Positions 30,619 through 33,212 of a stretch of 33,212 nt of DNA are shown here, in pieces. How positions within the stretch are numbered: the first letter of the stretch is position 1; every line of letters begins with the position of its first letter. The DNA is from UBA2266 sp964406945 (GTDB lineage Bacteria; Planctomycetota; Phycisphaerae; Sedimentisphaerales; Anaerobacaceae). Location: assembly GCA_964406945.1 (NCBI GenBank), contig CAYOTO010000038.1, forward strand, positions 1-33,212. The letters run 5' to 3'. Below the pieces are notes generated by a model. It saw nothing but the letters and a program-made list of their open reading frames with translations. It did no database searches and was not told the origin of the DNA. A program made the position numbers and the translations under genes.

Positions 30619-32586
30619 ATGTACAAACTGTCGAGGATATTTGCGATTTTTGCGGTTTTGCTCACTTTGGGCTTTGCTCTCGGCGCGGCGGAGGCAGCAC
30701 CCGAAGCATTATCGACTTTGTCGAATGACGCCGGTGAGGACGGGGCGATGGAGTTGAAATCGCCCAACGGCGATGTCGTTGTGTATTTCGACATCAGGAA
30801 TTTCGAGGATGCCGAGGACTGCGCGGCTTATCGCGTGGCGTATAAGGAAAGGACGGTTGTCGACTGGTCCCGTTTGGGATTTGAGCTGGAAGACGCCGAG
30901 TCGCTTACGGAGGGCTTTGCCAAATACTCTACGTCGCGCGGTTCGGCCCACGGGAGTTGGAGAACCGTTTACGGCGAAAGAGCGGTCGTTCCGAACAATT
31001 ACAACGAGCTTAAGGTCACTTTTGGGGCGAAATCAGAGCGGCGTATGACAGTCACTTTGCGGGCGTATAACGAAGGTGCGGCGCTGCGATACAGTATTGC
31101 CTGTGGGGAATCGATGGGCGAATACACCATTTCCAGAGAGCGTACCGAATTTGCCTTCGCCGCGGACCACGAGTGCTGGGCCACGTATTCGGCTCAGGGT
31201 AAGTATGCGAAAGTACGGTTGAGTCAGGTGAAGCGCGGCTGCGAGAGGCCGTTGACGGTCCGGATCGACGACGGTCTGTACGCGGCGGTCGGTGAAGCGG
31301 CGCTGGTGGACTTTGCGAGGATGAAACTCGGACCGGCGGGCCGGGTCAATACGCTTGTGAGCGATTTGAGCAGCGAGGTGGTCGTGGAGGGGAACCTGGT
31401 CAGCCCGTGGCGGGTGGTGCTGCTCGGCGAGACGCCGGGCCGGCTTCTGGAGAGCAATTACCTGTTTCTGAATCTGAACGAGCCGTGTGCTATCGAAGAT
31501 ACCTCGTGGATCAAGCCGGGCAAGGTGATTCGGGAAGTGACACTGACGACGGCCGGCGGCAAGGCCTGCGTCGATTTTGCCAGCGAGCACGGTCTGCAGT
31601 TCGTGGAATTCGACGCCGGCTGGTACGGCCACGAGTACAGCGACGAATCCGACGCGACTACGATTACGGTCGACCCGAGGCGGTCCAAAGGCCCGCTCGA
31701 TCTTCACGAAGTGATTCGCTACGCCCAGAGCAAGGGAATCGGAATCATCCTCTATGTTAACCGGCGAGCGCTCGAGAAGCAGTTGGACGAAGTTCTGCCG
31801 CTGTACAGCAAGTGGGGCATAAAGGGGCTGAAATACGGCTTCGTGCGGGTCGGCTCGCAGCAATGGACAAGCTGGCTGCACGAGGCGATTCGCAAGGCGG
31901 CCGAGCACGAGCTGATGGTCGACGTTCACGACGAATATCGACCGACCGGCTACAGCCGGACGTATCCGAACTTTATGACGCAGGAGGGAATTCGCGGCGA
32001 TGAAACCAAGCCGACAAACGAACTGACCCTTACGATTCTGTTTACCCGTATGCTGTGCGGGGCCGGCGACAACACTATCTGCTATTACGACACACGGGTC
32101 GATCGCAACTCCAGTCACGCCTACCAGCTCGCCAAGGCGGTCTGCTTTTACAGTCCGTGGCAGTTTCTATACTGGTACGACAGGCCGCTGACATCGCCCA
32201 GAAAAGCGGGCGGCGCCGGCGGTCAGGCTAACATCATAGGGGATGAGCCGGAACTGGAGTTCTTCGACCATGTGCCGACGGTGTGGGACCAGACGAAGGT
32301 TATTCACGGCGAGATAGGCAGTTACGCAGTTATCGCCAGGCGGAGCGGCAGCGAATGGTATATAGGCTGTATGAACGCTGGACGGGACCGGACGCTGGAT
32401 ATGCCGCTGGATTTCCTCGACAAGAATACGAAATACACCGCCCACATTTATTCGGACGACCCGGACGTTCCGACCCGCACGCACGTCCGAATCGAGCGCA
32501 GGCCCGTAGACTGCACTGGCGTCCTCGAAGCTTCAATGGGGTCCAAAGGCGGAATGGCGGTCAGGATAACGCCCGGGGTTCGCTGA
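30619..32586 (+). CDS. Secreted GH97-family alpha-glycosidase
   Basis: 655 residues. The signal peptide is about 1-26. The N-terminal super-beta-sandwich (about 40-285) begins AMELKSPNGDVVVYFDI, as in SusB-type enzymes. DTSWIKPGK (294-302) opens the catalytic (beta/alpha)8 barrel, with VEFDAGWYG (329-337), GLKYGFVRVG (403-412), VHDEYRPTGYSRTYPN (436-451) and MTQEGIRGDE (453-462). The C-terminal beta domain runs to the end. In retaining GH97 enzymes the KVDF Asp is the nucleophile; here that place is Gly407, as in inverting SusB-type members, and D438 stands where SusB has a Glu base. I infer an inverting alpha-glucosidase-like enzyme. GGAGG precedes the ATG at 30619; the upstream ATG at 30589 has none. 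Confidence 0.92.
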   Translation: MYKLSRIFAIFAVLLTLGFALGAAEAAPEALSTLSNDAGEDGAMELKSPNGDVVVYFDIRNFEDAEDCAAYRVAYKERTVVDWSRLGFELEDAESLTEGFAKYSTSRGSAHGSWRTVYGERAVVPNNYNELKVTFGAKSERRMTVTLRAYNEGAALRYSIACGESMGEYTISRERTEFAFAADHECWATYSAQGKYAKVRLSQVKRGCERPLTVRIDDGLYAAVGEAALVDFARMKLGPAGRVNTLVSDLSSEVVVEGNLVSPWRVVLLGETPGRLLESNYLFLNLNEPCAIEDTSWIKPGKVIREVTLTTAGGKACVDFASEHGLQFVEFDAGWYGHEYSDESDATTITVDPRRSKGPLDLHEVIRYAQSKGIGIILYVNRRALEKQLDEVLPLYSKWGIKGLKYGFVRVGSQQWTSWLHEAIRKAAEHELMVDVHDEYRPTGYSRTYPNFMTQEGIRGDETKPTNELTLTILFTRMLCGAGDNTICYYDTRVDRNSSHAYQLAKAVCFYSPWQFLYWYDRPLTSPRKAGGAGGQANIIGDEPELEFFDHVPTVWDQTKVIHGEIGSYAVIARRSGSEWYIGCMNAGRDRTLDMPLDFLDKNTKYTAHIYSDDPDVPTRTHVRIERRPVDCTGVLEASMGSKGGMAVRITPGVR

Positions 32587-32599
32587 AGAGCGGCAATTG

Positions 32600-32630
32600 A
32601 AAAAAAGGCGAAGAGTCACTTTGTTCGCCT
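32600..32630 (-). terminator. Intrinsic terminator overlapping the EIIA-gene stop codon
   Basis: On the minus strand AGGCGAA (32630-32624) pairs with TTCGCCT (32612-32606) and is followed by a run of T (32606-32600). The TGA stop (32618-32616) lies in the loop. Confidence 0.85.
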
Positions 32631-33212
32631 GCGGGTGCTCAGCAGGACAAGGTCTTTGAGGGCCTGTTCGTTTTTGGCGGTGCCCCACTGTTGTTCGAAA
32701 TCCCGCGACTGGACGATCTGGGCGATTGCAGAGAGGACTCTCAGATAGAAATTGCGCAGGTCCTGCGTGCCGACCAGGACGAATACGGTGGTAATCTGCT
32801 GCACCTGATCCGAAAAGCGAACCCCCTCACGGCATCTGGCGATTGCCATTTCGAACTTGTCCTGGCCCTGAATCACGATGTGCGGCACGGCGAGGTTCTG
32901 GCTCAGAACCGTGCTGAATTGAGTCTCTCTAGTCAGCAGGAGACTTTTCAGTTGTGCGGGTTCCAGGGGCAGCTTCGGGGCCAGGTGTTTTGCCACCTTG
33001 TCGAAGAACTCTTCCAGACCGAGCGGCCCTTTCATATCCAGACTGACGGCGTTTTCGACCACACGGTCAATCTGGTCGCGAACGATCTCGTCGCGTTCTC
33101 GAATGATCTCCTTTAATTCGGTTTCGAGCGTGCCGGTGACCAACTCCCTGGCGGTGATCTGGTTGATCAGGTGCAGCAGTGCCGATTCTTTTTCGACCCT
33201 CTTTCTGCCATA
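32616..33212 (-). CDS. C-terminal part of a protein ending in a PTS EIIA-like domain (5' end outside window)
   Basis: 198 residues are visible and the frame is open to the window edge, so the N-terminus is missing; a TTG at 33143 could be taken as a start, but the coding character continues beyond it (KRVEKESALLHLINQITARE). Residues about 1-55 are a charged helical linker. About 60-190 match the PTS EIIA type 2 (fructose/mannitol) domain, with the phosphorylatable His in AVPHIVIQ (about residue 111) and FVLVGTQDLRNFYLRVLSAIAQIV. EIIA modules attached to transporters or regulators act as phosphorylation- or ligand-sensing domains rather than sugar carriers. I suspect a permease with a cytoplasmic regulatory tail, but the defining part is not visible. 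Confidence 0.82.
   Translation of the reverse strand, partial: YGRKRVEKESALLHLINQITARELVTGTLETELKEIIRERDEIVRDQIDRVVENAVSLDMKGPLGLEEFFDKVAKHLAPKLPLEPAQLKSLLLTRETQFSTVLSQNLAVPHIVIQGQDKFEMAIARCREGVRFSDQVQQITTVFVLVGTQDLRNFYLRVLSAIAQIVQSRDFEQQWGTAKNEQALKDLVLLSTRRRTK

Overview
The window looks like a piece of a Planctomycetota chromosome, most likely class Phycisphaerae. The evidence is the family mix: Tat-exported Gfo/Idh/MocA oxidoreductases, a DUF1080 protein, a DUF6807 (PmoA-like) domain, a secreted PQQ-type propeller with a methyltransferase-like head, sulfatases, a DUF4380 protein, a GH97 enzyme and a right-handed beta-helix protein, interleaved with housekeeping genes (tilS, murA, metX-metW, ThiD2-ThiE). 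Coding DNA is moderately GC-rich; the first ~1.2 kb is visibly more AT-rich. I see no rRNA, tRNA, CRISPR array, transposase or phage gene. Taxonomy is inferred from family content only.

Layout. Positions 273-5871 hold a membrane-anchored helical protein, a long gene-free leader, a ThiD2-ThiE fusion and, convergently, a 1092-residue secreted propeller. Positions 6119-13602 are a plus-strand sugar-oxidation locus: Gfo/Idh/MocA oxidoreductase, DUF1080-ThuA fusion, TIM barrel-DUF6807 fusion, second Gfo/Idh/MocA oxidoreductase and a cytoplasmic TIM-barrel epimerase. The first four carry export signals. The locus has two upstream regions that are divergent copies of each other, and it is followed by a ~147-bp imperfect palindrome. 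Positions 13896-17437 contain a DUF4380 protein, an O-methyltransferase, a tiny Cys-containing exported protein and a TPR lipoprotein, with two clear intrinsic terminators.

Positions 17547-21039 contain tilS, the tail of a PAP2 phosphatase, an intact sulfatase and the truncated head of a second sulfatase, so this stretch has been rearranged. Positions 21018-25094 hold a MetX-MetW fusion, a DUF985 cupin, a hydroxyisobutyrate dehydrogenase-family gene with an apparent in-frame TGA 17 codons before its expected end, and an unknown membrane protein. Positions 25358-29570 are a minus-strand series: murA, an AsmA-like protein and a beta-helix protein. Positions 29721-33212 contain a CPBP protease, a GH97 glycosidase and the C-terminal part of a protein ending in a PTS EIIA-like domain that leaves the window.

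How the genes fit together. The best candidate system is 6233-13602. Its families match the oxidative (3-keto-glycoside) route of glycan cleavage: an NAD-dependent oxidoreductase makes a keto sugar, a DUF1080-type enzyme cleaves the glycosidic bond, and TIM-barrel enzymes and a second oxidoreductase process the product. Two fusions (DUF1080-ThuA and TIM barrel-DUF6807) and the likely periplasmic location of four of the five proteins make this version distinctive. The sulfatase, GH97 and beta-helix proteins fit a sulfated-polysaccharide-degrading lifestyle.
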